Notes under the pieces: generated by a model
Seen by the model: the letters and a program-made list of their open reading frames with translations, nothing else
Databases searched by the model: none
Told to the model about the DNA's origin: nothing
Position numbers and translations under genes: made by a program
Shown: piece after piece, positions 53,100-60,326 of the stretch
Numbering within the stretch: position 1 is the first letter of the stretch
How the letters are laid out: every line of letters begins with the position of its first letter
NCBI GenBank assembly: GCA_017744515.1
Contig: JAGIBF010000050.1
Coordinates: 1 to 60,326, forward strand
DNA length: 60,326 nt
From: Niastella sp.
GTDB taxonomy: Bacteria; Bacteroidota; Bacteroidia; Chitinophagales; Chitinophagaceae
Direction of reading: 5' to 3'

Positions 53100-54584
53100 A
53101 TGTTTAAAGACGCTACTGTAGCCGAGATCAATACGATCATGGAAAAGGCCTGGAAGACTTTCCATGTATACCGCAAATTTTCACTGAAGCAACGGGCCGC
53201 TTTTATGCGTGCTATTGCTGCCGGGCTGGATAATCCGCCCGATGAACTGATCCCCACCGTGATGCGGGAGACCAACCTGCCCGAAGCACGTGTGCGCAAT
53301 GAAAAAACACGTACGGTATTTCAGCTTACGAGCTATGCCGATGCCTGCGAAAGGGGCGAGTGGCTGGAAGCACGTATCGATACCGCCAACCCTGAGCGCA
53401 CTCCGTTGCCCAAGCCCGACATCCGCAAGATGCTCGTGCCCCTGGGCCCCGTAGTGGTGTATGGTGCCAGCAACTTTCCGTTTGCCTATTCTACGGCCGG
53501 TGGCGACACTGCCTGTGCGCTGGCTGCCGGTTGTCCGGTGATCGTAAAGGCTCACCCCGCTCACCCGGAAACCTCCGATATTGTAGCTAAGATCATCCTG
53601 AAGGCTGCTGCAGAAACCGGCATGCCCGATGGCATCTTTGCCCACGTTCATGCTACTTCTTTTGAGATCGGGAAAGCACTCGTTATGCATCCTTATACCA
53701 AGGCGGTAGGCTTCACAGGTTCTTATACCGGTGGAAGGGCTTTGTTCGACTGGGCCAACCAGCGCAAAGAACCCATCCCCGTATTTTCTGAAATGGGCAG
53801 CATCAATCCTGTATTCCTGTTGCCTGGGAAATTGGAGCAAGCTGCTGCCGATATTGCTAAAATGTATGCCGGTTCTATCACGTTGGGTGTAGGTCAGTTC
53901 TGCACCAATCCCGGCCTTATTATAGGTATTGAAAGTGCGCCGCTGCAGGAGTTCATTACTGCTTTGGGAAATGAGATCAGGCAGATTGCACCGGGTACCA
54001 TGTTGCACCCGGGCATTGCTAAAACGTATGGCGAGAAGAAGAGCACTGCTTTGGCGCAAGAGGACGTAACGACTGTAGCTGAATCTGCTACGGCGCCGGC
54101 TGCTAACCAGGGTGTGCCTGCCATCGCTTCCGCTTCCGGTAAGGCATTCCTCAACAACCCGGTATTGCACCAGGAGGTGTTTGGTCCTTACTCGCTCGTG
54201 ATCCGTTGTGCAGATGAGGCGGAACTGCTGAAAGTAACGCAGCACCTTGAAGGACAGCTTACGGCCACGCTGATGGCCACCGAGCAGGATATGCTGGGGC
54301 ATGATGAGTTGGTAGAAGCCGTAAAGAACATTTGTGGCAGGTTTATCCTCAACAGCGTACCTACCGGCGTGGAAGTTTGTCTTGCCATGCACCATGGTGG
54401 TCCGTTCCCCGCCAGTACCGATTCCCGTTTTACTTCGGTAGGCGCTGATGGTATCAAGCGTTTTGCACGGCCTGTTGCCTTCCAGGGCTGGCCCGATAGC
54501 CTGCTGCCGGAAGAATTGAAGAACGACAACCCGCTGGGTATCTGGAGAACGGTGAATAATGAAGTAACCAAGAAGAGTATATAA
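53100..54584 (+). CDS. 2-oxoglutarate semialdehyde (2,5-dioxovalerate) dehydrogenase
   Basis: A 494-aa aldehyde dehydrogenase of the type III KGSADH group. Landmarks are GASNFPFAYSTAGGD, PVIVKAHPAHPET (cofactor site), GFTGSYTGGRAL, the general base in FSEMGSINP and the catalytic Cys in VGQFCTNPGL. It oxidises 2-oxoglutarate semialdehyde to 2-oxoglutarate, the last step of hydroxyproline (and pentose or glucarate) breakdown. Its neighbours, the DapA-type deaminase and the epimerase, favour the hydroxyproline role. Confidence 0.9.
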   Translation: MFKDATVAEINTIMEKAWKTFHVYRKFSLKQRAAFMRAIAAGLDNPPDELIPTVMRETNLPEARVRNEKTRTVFQLTSYADACERGEWLEARIDTANPERTPLPKPDIRKMLVPLGPVVVYGASNFPFAYSTAGGDTACALAAGCPVIVKAHPAHPETSDIVAKIILKAAAETGMPDGIFAHVHATSFEIGKALVMHPYTKAVGFTGSYTGGRALFDWANQRKEPIPVFSEMGSINPVFLLPGKLEQAAADIAKMYAGSITLGVGQFCTNPGLIIGIESAPLQEFITALGNEIRQIAPGTMLHPGIAKTYGEKKSTALAQEDVTTVAESATAPAANQGVPAIASASGKAFLNNPVLHQEVFGPYSLVIRCADEAELLKVTQHLEGQLTATLMATEQDMLGHDELVEAVKNICGRFILNSVPTGVEVCLAMHHGGPFPASTDSRFTSVGADGIKRFARPVAFQGWPDSLLPEELKNDNPLGIWRTVNNEVTKKSI

Positions 54585-54595
54585 GCATACAAACT

Positions 54596-54649
54596 AAGGT
54601 GAGCCGCCCTGCTGCGCAGCAATAGCAGCCCGGCAGGGCGACCCGCCTT
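54596..54649 (+). terminator. Hairpin after the dehydrogenase gene
   Basis: AAGGTGAGCCGCC and GGCGACCCGCCTT form the outer arms, with GCCCTGC / GCAGGGC pairing further in. The arms match those at 49763-49800. No strong U-run, so it may be a repeat element rather than a terminator. Confidence 0.5.
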
Positions 54650-54671
54650 AAAGTTTAACCTAATAGGTTTT

Positions 54672-55733
54672 ATGACTAATAATCCCATTACAAAAACGAC
54701 ATCAACCCTGGCTAAGCCGCTACACGGTTCCGTATATCACTGTGTGGATGCACATACCTGCGGCAATCCCGTACGGTTGGTAGCTGGTGGTGGCCCTGCT
54801 TTGACGGGGACCAACATGAGCGAGAAGCGCCAGCACTTTTTAAAGGAGTACGACTGGATCCGCAAGGGCCTGATGTTTGAGCCAAGGGGCCACGACATGA
54901 TGAGTGGAAGCATCCTGTATCCGCCACATGATCCGCAGAATGACGTAGCTGTATTGTTCATTGAAACAAGTGGCTGTCTTCCTATGTGTGGTCATGGCAC
55001 CATCGGTACTATTACCATTGCGGTGGAAGAGGGGCTGATCGTGCCTAAAACGCCCGGTATCATCCGGATGGAAGCGCCGGCGGGGTTGGTCATGATCGAA
55101 TATAAACAGCAGGGAAATAAGGTAATAAGTGTTAAATTGACAAATGTTCCTGCGTATCTTGCAGCCACCGAATTAACGGTAGAGTGCCCGGACCTTGGTG
55201 AACTGGTGATCGATGTATCATATGGTGGCAACTTCTACGCCATCGTCGATGTGCAGAAGAATTTCAAGGGGCTGGAGCATTATGCCGCTGATAAGCTCAT
55301 TGCCTGGGCCAGGGAACTGCGTAAGCGTATTAATGAGAAGTATACGTTTGTGCACCCGCAAGATCCAACCATCAATGGCTGTTCGCACATTCTGTGGACT
55401 GGTTCGGTACTGGACAAGACCTCTACGGCGCGTAATGCGGTGTTTTATGGTGATAAGGCTATCGATCGTTCGCCTTGTGGTACCGGTACTTCAGCCCGTA
55501 TGGCCCAGTGGTACACAAAGGGAAAACTAAAAAAAGGCGACGAATTTATACATGAGAGCATTATAGGGTCTAAATTTATCGGCCGGATAGAGGAGGAGAT
55601 ATCGGATGCTTTCGGTACAGGTAAGCCCGCCATCAGGCCCAGCATCGAAGGATGGGCCCGGATCTATGGATATAATAGTATTTCCATCGATCCGGATGAC
55701 GATCCATACGCGTATGGATTCCAGGTGTTGTAA
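54672..55733 (+). CDS. 4-hydroxyproline 2-epimerase (proline racemase superfamily)
   Basis: A 353-aa enzyme that interconverts trans-4-hydroxy-L-proline and cis-4-hydroxy-D-proline. Both catalytic cysteines are present: Cys106 in PMCGHGTIG and Cys269 in DRSPCGTGTSARM. Thr in place of the first Cys would instead indicate the trans-3-hydroxyproline dehydratase. It lies 87 bases after the semialdehyde dehydrogenase. It supplies the D-isomer for the FAD enzyme encoded at 57179. Confidence 0.93.
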   Translation: MTNNPITKTTSTLAKPLHGSVYHCVDAHTCGNPVRLVAGGGPALTGTNMSEKRQHFLKEYDWIRKGLMFEPRGHDMMSGSILYPPHDPQNDVAVLFIETSGCLPMCGHGTIGTITIAVEEGLIVPKTPGIIRMEAPAGLVMIEYKQQGNKVISVKLTNVPAYLAATELTVECPDLGELVIDVSYGGNFYAIVDVQKNFKGLEHYAADKLIAWARELRKRINEKYTFVHPQDPTINGCSHILWTGSVLDKTSTARNAVFYGDKAIDRSPCGTGTSARMAQWYTKGKLKKGDEFIHESIIGSKFIGRIEEEISDAFGTGKPAIRPSIEGWARIYGYNSISIDPDDDPYAYGFQVL

Positions 55734-55803
55734 TATGCATGGCTGTTTGTTGGAAAGTGTCCGGTAATAAGGTAGGCAAAACGTTCAAACATAAACCAGC
55801 TAT

Positions 55804-56964
55804 ATGAAATCAATGAAATGGATCTCAGGTTCTTTTATTTGCATCGGCATGGCTACTGCTATGATCGGTTGCAATGATTCTGCCAGCACATCTACCGACA
55901 CTAAAAACGATTCAACAACAACAGCTTCCAAAATGAGTATTACACAGGCGCCTTATGGAACTACAGATGGTAAAGAAGTTATCGAGTATACGCTTGCCAA
56001 TGGAAATGGAGTAAGTGTAAAGATCCTGAATTATGGTGGTACGATCACCCACCTTACTACGCCCGACAAGAATGGTACTGGTGGTGACGTGGTACTGGGG
56101 TATGATTCTCTGAGTGGTTACCTGCAAAAGGGCAATCCTTACTTCGGTTCTTTGATCGGCCGTTATGGCAACCGTATTGCTAATGGCAAGTTCACTCTCG
56201 ATGGTAAAACGTATACACTGGCCCAAAACAACAATGGCAATTCACTGCATGGTGGCTTGAAGGGTTTTGATAAAGTGGTATGGACTGGTGAAAAGCTCAA
56301 CGACAGCAGCCTGAAGCTTACATACCACAGTGCTGATGGTGAAGAGGGTTATCCCGGCAACCTGCATACTGAAGTGGTATATACGTTGACTGGCAACAAT
56401 GAACTGAAGATCGAGTACAAGGCTACTACTGATAAGGCTACTCCGCTCAACCTTACCAACCATGCTTATTGGAACCTGAGCGCCGGCGCTGACTCCACTG
56501 TGCTGGAGCATGAGCTGATGCTGAAGGCCGATAAGTATACTGCCGTGAACGCTAAACTGATCCCTACTGGTCAATTGCCTGATGTGAAAGGCACGCCGAT
56601 GGACTTTACCACTTCTAAAAAGATAGGTAATGACCTGGCTAAAGTGGACGGTGGTTTCGATCACAACTGGGTGTTGAACAAAGGCGCAGGCCTGGAATTG
56701 ATCGGTGCTTTGTATCATCCTGCCAGCGGCCGTTACATGGAAGTGTTCACCACCGAGCCCGGCATACAGTTCTATTCCGGTAACTTCCTCGATGGAACAC
56801 TGACCAACACCAAAGGTGGTAAGAAGTATGTGAAGCATGCTGGTCTTTGCCTGGAAACACAACATTTCCCTGATTCTCCGAATCAGCCTTCTTTCCCGAA
56901 CACTATTTTGAAACCGGGAGAGACGTATACACAGACAACGATCTATAAGTTCTCGACAAAATAA
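55804..56964 (+). CDS. galM: Aldose 1-epimerase, predicted lipoprotein
   Basis: A 386-aa mutarotase with a lipoprotein signal (MKSMKWISGSFICIG, then IGCNDS; lipid at Cys23), so it acts in the periplasm. Landmarks are TITHLTTPDKNG, GSLIGRYGNRIANGKF, NNNGNSLHGGLKGFDKVVW with catalytic His, LNLTNHAYWNLSA, VDGGFDHNWVL and the C-terminal CLETQHFPDSPNQ carrying the catalytic Glu. It converts alpha- and beta-anomers of galactose or glucose. It sits inside the hydroxyproline cluster without an obvious link to that pathway. Confidence 0.93.
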   Translation: MKSMKWISGSFICIGMATAMIGCNDSASTSTDTKNDSTTTASKMSITQAPYGTTDGKEVIEYTLANGNGVSVKILNYGGTITHLTTPDKNGTGGDVVLGYDSLSGYLQKGNPYFGSLIGRYGNRIANGKFTLDGKTYTLAQNNNGNSLHGGLKGFDKVVWTGEKLNDSSLKLTYHSADGEEGYPGNLHTEVVYTLTGNNELKIEYKATTDKATPLNLTNHAYWNLSAGADSTVLEHELMLKADKYTAVNAKLIPTGQLPDVKGTPMDFTTSKKIGNDLAKVDGGFDHNWVLNKGAGLELIGALYHPASGRYMEVFTTEPGIQFYSGNFLDGTLTNTKGGKKYVKHAGLCLETQHFPDSPNQPSFPNTILKPGETYTQTTIYKFSTK

Positions 56965-57001
56965 AAGCCGGAAGGCAGTAACATTCTTATTTTAAAAGAA
57001 T

Positions 57002-57056
57002 AAAGCCGTCCGGATAAGCGCTAATATCATTATTAGGCGTCCGGACGGCTTTTCTA
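57002..57056 (+). terminator. Long rho-independent hairpin after galM
   Basis: Outer arms AAAGCCGTCCGGA / TCCGGACGGCTTT (13 bases, perfect) with inner partial pairing (CGCTAATA / TATTAGGCG), followed by TCTATTT. Confidence 0.75.
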
Positions 57057-57108
57057 TTTGTAGTTGTCACCCGCTTGAGTACGATCGCATCTTGGGTGAT
57101 GAAAGGAG

Positions 57109-57155
57109 GCTTCGACAGGATCAGTCACGCGAAGCGGGATAAACTCTGACATACG
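57109..57155 (-). repeat. TTATCCCGC composite repeat
   Basis: Reading on the - strand: TCAGAGTTTATCCCGCTTCG, then CGTGACTGATCCTGTCGAAG. It matches the element at 48521 and the second half of 60172-60230. Confidence 0.6.
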
Positions 57156-57178
57156 TTGATTAAAAGATTCTAAATATT

Positions 57179-58429
57179 ATGAGCAAGCAAGTAGTTATCG
57201 TAGGCGGTGGTGTTATCGGTCTGAGCAGTGCTTATTACCTGCAACGGGCCGGTTACCAGGTTACTGTTATCGAAAAAGGTGATATTACGGATGGTGCTTC
57301 TTTCGGCAACGCCGGTTATGTATCGCCGAGCCACTTTATTCCATTGGCCACGCCGGGTATCGTTGCCCAGGGCATGCGATGGATGCTTAGCTCTACCAGT
57401 CCCTTTTATATCAAGCCCCGTTTCAACTGGGACCTGCTGCGCTGGTTGCTGGCCTTCTATAAGAAAGCCAATGCCGCCAATGTGGAACATGGCGCGCCTC
57501 ATTTGAACAACATTCTTCAAATGAGCCGTGAACTGACCGTGGACATGCGTGATCAACTGGGCAATAGCTTCCGTATGCAGGAAGTAGGTTGTCTGATGCT
57601 GTACAAGAATGCCAATACAGAGAAACATGAACTGGAGCTGGCCGAAGAAGCTGCCCACTTCAAGGTTGATACCAAAGTGCTTACTGCGCAGGAAATACAG
57701 GCTATGGAGCCTGATGTGGAGGTGAATGTACGGGGTGGTATATTGTACCCGAGTGATTGTCACTTGCACCCAGGTGATTTTATGGCTACACTTAAAAAGC
57801 ATTTGGAGCAGGCTGGTGTGAAGTTGCAGTTAAATACGACCGTCACTGATTTTGAAAAGAACGGTCAAAAGATAACCGCCGTCATTACCGATAAAGGGAA
57901 ATTCCCTTGTGAAGAACTGGTGCTGGCCAATGGTTCCTGGCTGCCATTGACTGCCAAACTGCTGGGCGTAGACCTGCTGTTGCAGGCAGGCAAAGGTTAC
58001 AGCATGACTTATCAAAATGTAGCCCGCAACCTTCGTCATCCTTCTATCCTTGTAGATGACCGCGTTGCTATGACTCCCATGGGCAATGACCTGCGCATGG
58101 GTGGTACTATGGAGATCAGTGGTCTGGATAGCCCCACGCTCGTTAAGAGGGCACAGGCGATCTTTAAGGCCGTTAAAAATTATTATCCCGATCTGCCGGT
58201 AGAGGCTCCGACTGAAAAGAGAATATGGAGTGGTTTGCGCCCTTTAAGTCCTGATGGGTTGCCTTATATCGGCCGTCACAGCAAATATGCCAATCTCACC
58301 ATGGCTGGTGGCCACGCTATGCTCGGCGTAGCCCTGGCTGCCGCAACGGGTAAATTGGTGGAGGAACTGGTAGGAGATAAAAAGCCTACCGTCGATGTAT
58401 CGGCTTTTGATGTTGAGCGGTTTAGATAG
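57179..58429 (+). CDS. FAD-dependent D-amino-acid dehydrogenase (probable D-hydroxyproline dehydrogenase)
   Basis: A 416-aa DadA-like flavoprotein. The FAD-binding start is KQVVIVGGGVIGLSSAYYLQ, then GASFGNAGYVSPSHFIPLA near 40-58. A C-terminal FAD-contact region follows (WSGLRPLSPDGLPYIG, MAGGHAMLGVALAAATGKLV). The family oxidises D-amino acids; with the adjacent epimerase and deaminase the likely substrate is cis-4-hydroxy-D-proline, giving 1-pyrroline-4-hydroxy-2-carboxylate. No signal peptide; probably on the inner face of the membrane. Confidence 0.88.
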   Translation: MSKQVVIVGGGVIGLSSAYYLQRAGYQVTVIEKGDITDGASFGNAGYVSPSHFIPLATPGIVAQGMRWMLSSTSPFYIKPRFNWDLLRWLLAFYKKANAANVEHGAPHLNNILQMSRELTVDMRDQLGNSFRMQEVGCLMLYKNANTEKHELELAEEAAHFKVDTKVLTAQEIQAMEPDVEVNVRGGILYPSDCHLHPGDFMATLKKHLEQAGVKLQLNTTVTDFEKNGQKITAVITDKGKFPCEELVLANGSWLPLTAKLLGVDLLLQAGKGYSMTYQNVARNLRHPSILVDDRVAMTPMGNDLRMGGTMEISGLDSPTLVKRAQAIFKAVKNYYPDLPVEAPTEKRIWSGLRPLSPDGLPYIGRHSKYANLTMAGGHAMLGVALAAATGKLVEELVGDKKPTVDVSAFDVERFR

Positions 58430-58569
58430 TTTCGTGTTTCGAGTTAGAAGTTTCGGGTTGCGACCGGCACTCGAAACACTCCCAACCTTTTAGCTTAGAC
58501 TTTGTTAAATATGACCGGCGGGCGGATTTGCCGCCCGCAAGTTGTACTTTTACGATCGTTTAAGCACTT

Positions 58570-60165
58570 ATGAATTGTAACGCTACACAATTACCTTACA
58601 TAGCTACTGGTTATTTCTCGAAGATCATCACCGATTACCTGCAGCAATCGCCTGCCCTGCGTCCGTTTTATCAGTATGAACCAACGGTACAAGGCATCGA
58701 ACAGGCTATAAATACCAGGAAGCAATTACCGTTTCACCGTTCTTTATTGGCTGCTACCCTCAAAAAGCAATATGAGGGTGTTACTGCTACTGAAGCAGTG
58801 CAGCAGAACATCGAACGGCTTGCACAGGATAATACTTTCACGGTGACCACGGCGCACCAACCGGCTATTTTTACCGGCCACCTGTATTTCATTTATAAAA
58901 TATTGCACACCATCAGGCTTACTGAGCAGTTGAAGAAAGACCTGCCTCAGTATCAGTTTGTGCCCGTATTCTGGATCGGCAGTGAAGATGCCGACCTGGA
59001 TGAATTGGGTAACATATGGCTCAGTGGTGACAAGCTGGTGTGGGATACCAGGCAAACAGGCGCGGTAGGCCGCATGAGCACCAAAGGGCTTGAGGCGATC
59101 GTACAGCGTATCGAAGGTGAGTTATCCGTACAGCCGCATGGCAAGGAACTGGTTCAACTGTTAAAAGATTCATACCTCAACAGTCCCGATATCCAGACGG
59201 CTACCTTCAAATTGCTGAATACATTGTTTGGCGAATATGGTTTGATCGTGGTGCAGCCTGATCATGCAGATCTGAAGCGTATCATGCTACCCGTGTTTGA
59301 AGACGATCTTTTCAACCAGACTGCTTCGGGTATTGTAGAGAAGACCATTGAACAACTTTCGGCACATTATAAAGTACAAGCCAATCCCCGGGCTATTAAC
59401 TTGTTTTATCTCGAAGGAAATATCCGTGAGCGCATTGAAAAGCAAGGCGACGAGTGGGTAGTGGTAGGCACCAATATCCGTTTCTCTGCTGATGCATTGA
59501 AGAAAGAGTTGGAGGAACATCCGGAGCGCTTTAGTCCCAACGTGATCCTGCGGGGCATATACCAGGAAACTTTGCTGCCCAATATCGCTTTTATTGGCGG
59601 TGGTGGTGAAACTGCCTACTGGCTGGAGTTGAAAGACCTGTTGCAGCATTATAAGGTTTCTTATCCTGTATTGGTGTTGCGCAACTCTTTCCTGATCGTG
59701 GAAGAGAAATGGGAGGATAAGATCGCTAAACTTGGCTTCGGGATTGGTGATTTCTTCCAAAGTGAACAGCAGCTTTTAACCGCACTGGTTTCCCGTCATT
59801 CCAACGGTCACCTGAAACTGGAAAATGAGCTACAGGCGGCAGAGCAGTTGTATAAACAATTACGGGAAAAAGCAGGGCAGATCGATGAAACGCTGCTGCC
59901 ACATATCGAAGCGCTGGAAGTGAAGACCCTGAAGCCGATCCAGGAATTGGAAAAGAAGATGCTGCGTGCGGAAAAGAAGAAGTATGAGAATGAGCAGCAG
60001 CAGATCAATGCTATTAAAGCTGCTTTGTTCCCGGCAGGTGGTCTACAGGAGCGTATCGAGAACTTCATGCCTTATTATGCTCAGTGGGGCAAAGCTTTTA
60101 TTGATTGCGTGTACAAGCGTTCGCTGGCGTTGGAACAGGAGTTTGTGATATTGCAACAAAAGTAG
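58570..60165 (+). CDS. bshC: Bacillithiol biosynthesis cysteine-adding enzyme BshC
   Basis: A 531-aa cytosolic enzyme that attaches cysteine to glucosaminyl-malate to finish bacillithiol, the low-molecular-weight thiol of many Bacillota and Bacteroidota. Landmarks are VTTAHQPAIFTGHLYFIYKI (family form TGQQPG), VPVFWIGSEDADLDEL and GGGGETAYWLELKDLL, with a long helical coiled-coil-like C-terminal segment (about 425-485, EQLYKQLREKAGQ and KMLRAEKKKYENEQQQ). It is complete. It follows the hydroxyproline cluster after 140 bases and is not part of its pathway. Confidence 0.93.
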   Translation: MNCNATQLPYIATGYFSKIITDYLQQSPALRPFYQYEPTVQGIEQAINTRKQLPFHRSLLAATLKKQYEGVTATEAVQQNIERLAQDNTFTVTTAHQPAIFTGHLYFIYKILHTIRLTEQLKKDLPQYQFVPVFWIGSEDADLDELGNIWLSGDKLVWDTRQTGAVGRMSTKGLEAIVQRIEGELSVQPHGKELVQLLKDSYLNSPDIQTATFKLLNTLFGEYGLIVVQPDHADLKRIMLPVFEDDLFNQTASGIVEKTIEQLSAHYKVQANPRAINLFYLEGNIRERIEKQGDEWVVVGTNIRFSADALKKELEEHPERFSPNVILRGIYQETLLPNIAFIGGGGETAYWLELKDLLQHYKVSYPVLVLRNSFLIVEEKWEDKIAKLGFGIGDFFQSEQQLLTALVSRHSNGHLKLENELQAAEQLYKQLREKAGQIDETLLPHIEALEVKTLKPIQELEKKMLRAEKKKYENEQQQINAIKAALFPAGGLQERIENFMPYYAQWGKAFIDCVYKRSLALEQEFVILQQK

Positions 60166-60171
60166 ATCAAT

Positions 60172-60230
60172 GTCACCCTGAGCTTGTCGAAGGGCTTCGA
60201 CAAGTTCAGTCCCGCCATGGCGGGATGAAC
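60172..60230 (+). repeat. Composite TGAGCTTGTCGAAG / TTATCCCGC repeat
   Basis: The full 23-base unit is followed by GCTTCGACAAGTTCAGTCCC, then GCCATGGCGGGATGAACGCT. The second part is the same element as at 48521 and 57109, inverted. Confidence 0.65.
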
Positions 60231-60248
60231 GCTGATAACTAAATAAAA

Positions 60249-60281
60249 AAGGTGGTACTTTCTTTTTGAAAGTACCACCTT
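60249..60281 (+). terminator. Rho-independent terminator after bshC
   Basis: A 14-base perfect stem AAGGTGGTACTTTC / GAAAGTACCACCTT with a TTTTT loop, 84 bases after the bshC stop. It is also A/T-rich on both flanks, so it may work in both directions. Confidence 0.75.
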
Positions 60282-60326
60282 AAATTTTATCTGCAAGCGG
60301 CATATTATTTCAATCGAACTTTAAAC

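Overview
The window comes from a Bacteroidota chromosome, most likely a soil-type member of the Chitinophagaceae (Chitinophaga/Niastella-like). This is inferred from two SusC/SusD pairs, a FecI-like sigma/FecR pair, TAnnTTTG promoter boxes, the order rpmB-rpmG-DUF4295, a bacillithiol gene (bshC) and several families of short intergenic repeats. No rRNA, tRNA, CRISPR array, transposase or integrase was seen.

Left part (1-9.2 kb): a partial multi-membrane protein runs off the left edge. It is followed by a susC-susD pair with no adjacent regulator and then an exported S9 peptidase, which together suggest peptide uptake. 9.2-15.5 kb is an accessory zone: a small exported protein, an AT-rich block with two tandem paralogous membrane-anchored proteins and a convergent membrane protein, then a tandem pair of about 250-residue uncharacterised proteins with three further small uncharacterised genes.

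15.6-28.9 kb: an exported GH3 glycosidase, a bare AraC-type DNA-binding protein and a MauE-like membrane protein. Next comes a regulated glycan-type locus: ECF sigma, FecR anti-sigma, STN-containing SusC and SusD. The sigma and fecR genes share an identical bipartite promoter motif, consistent with autoregulation. A second bare AraC protein follows, then an exported protein with a Hedgehog/intein-type (Hint) domain.

29.1-34.5 kb is bracketed by two direct copies of a 135-137 bp repeat. It holds a Tat-signal aminotransferase, a Tat-signal flavin amine oxidase, an alpha/beta hydrolase and a Rossmann/DUF2520 protein. 34.6-47.5 kb is housekeeping and envelope: DinB-like protein, subtilisin-like protease, OmpA/TSP3 protein, ALDH7-type aldehyde dehydrogenase, TonB-dependent receptor, panB, and a ppk1-ppx polyphosphate pair.

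47.7-60.3 kb: rpmB-rpmG-DUF4295-ftsY, a small beta-barrel protein, rimO, then a trans-4-hydroxyproline catabolic cluster (DapA-type deaminase, 2-oxoglutarate semialdehyde dehydrogenase, 4-hydroxyproline epimerase, FAD D-amino-acid dehydrogenase) with a lipoprotein aldose epimerase inside it, and finally bshC. The cluster would convert hydroxyproline to 2-oxoglutarate. The main candidates for undescribed biology are the 9.6-15.5 kb accessory zone, the Hint-domain protein, and the paired Tat-exported amino-acid enzymes.
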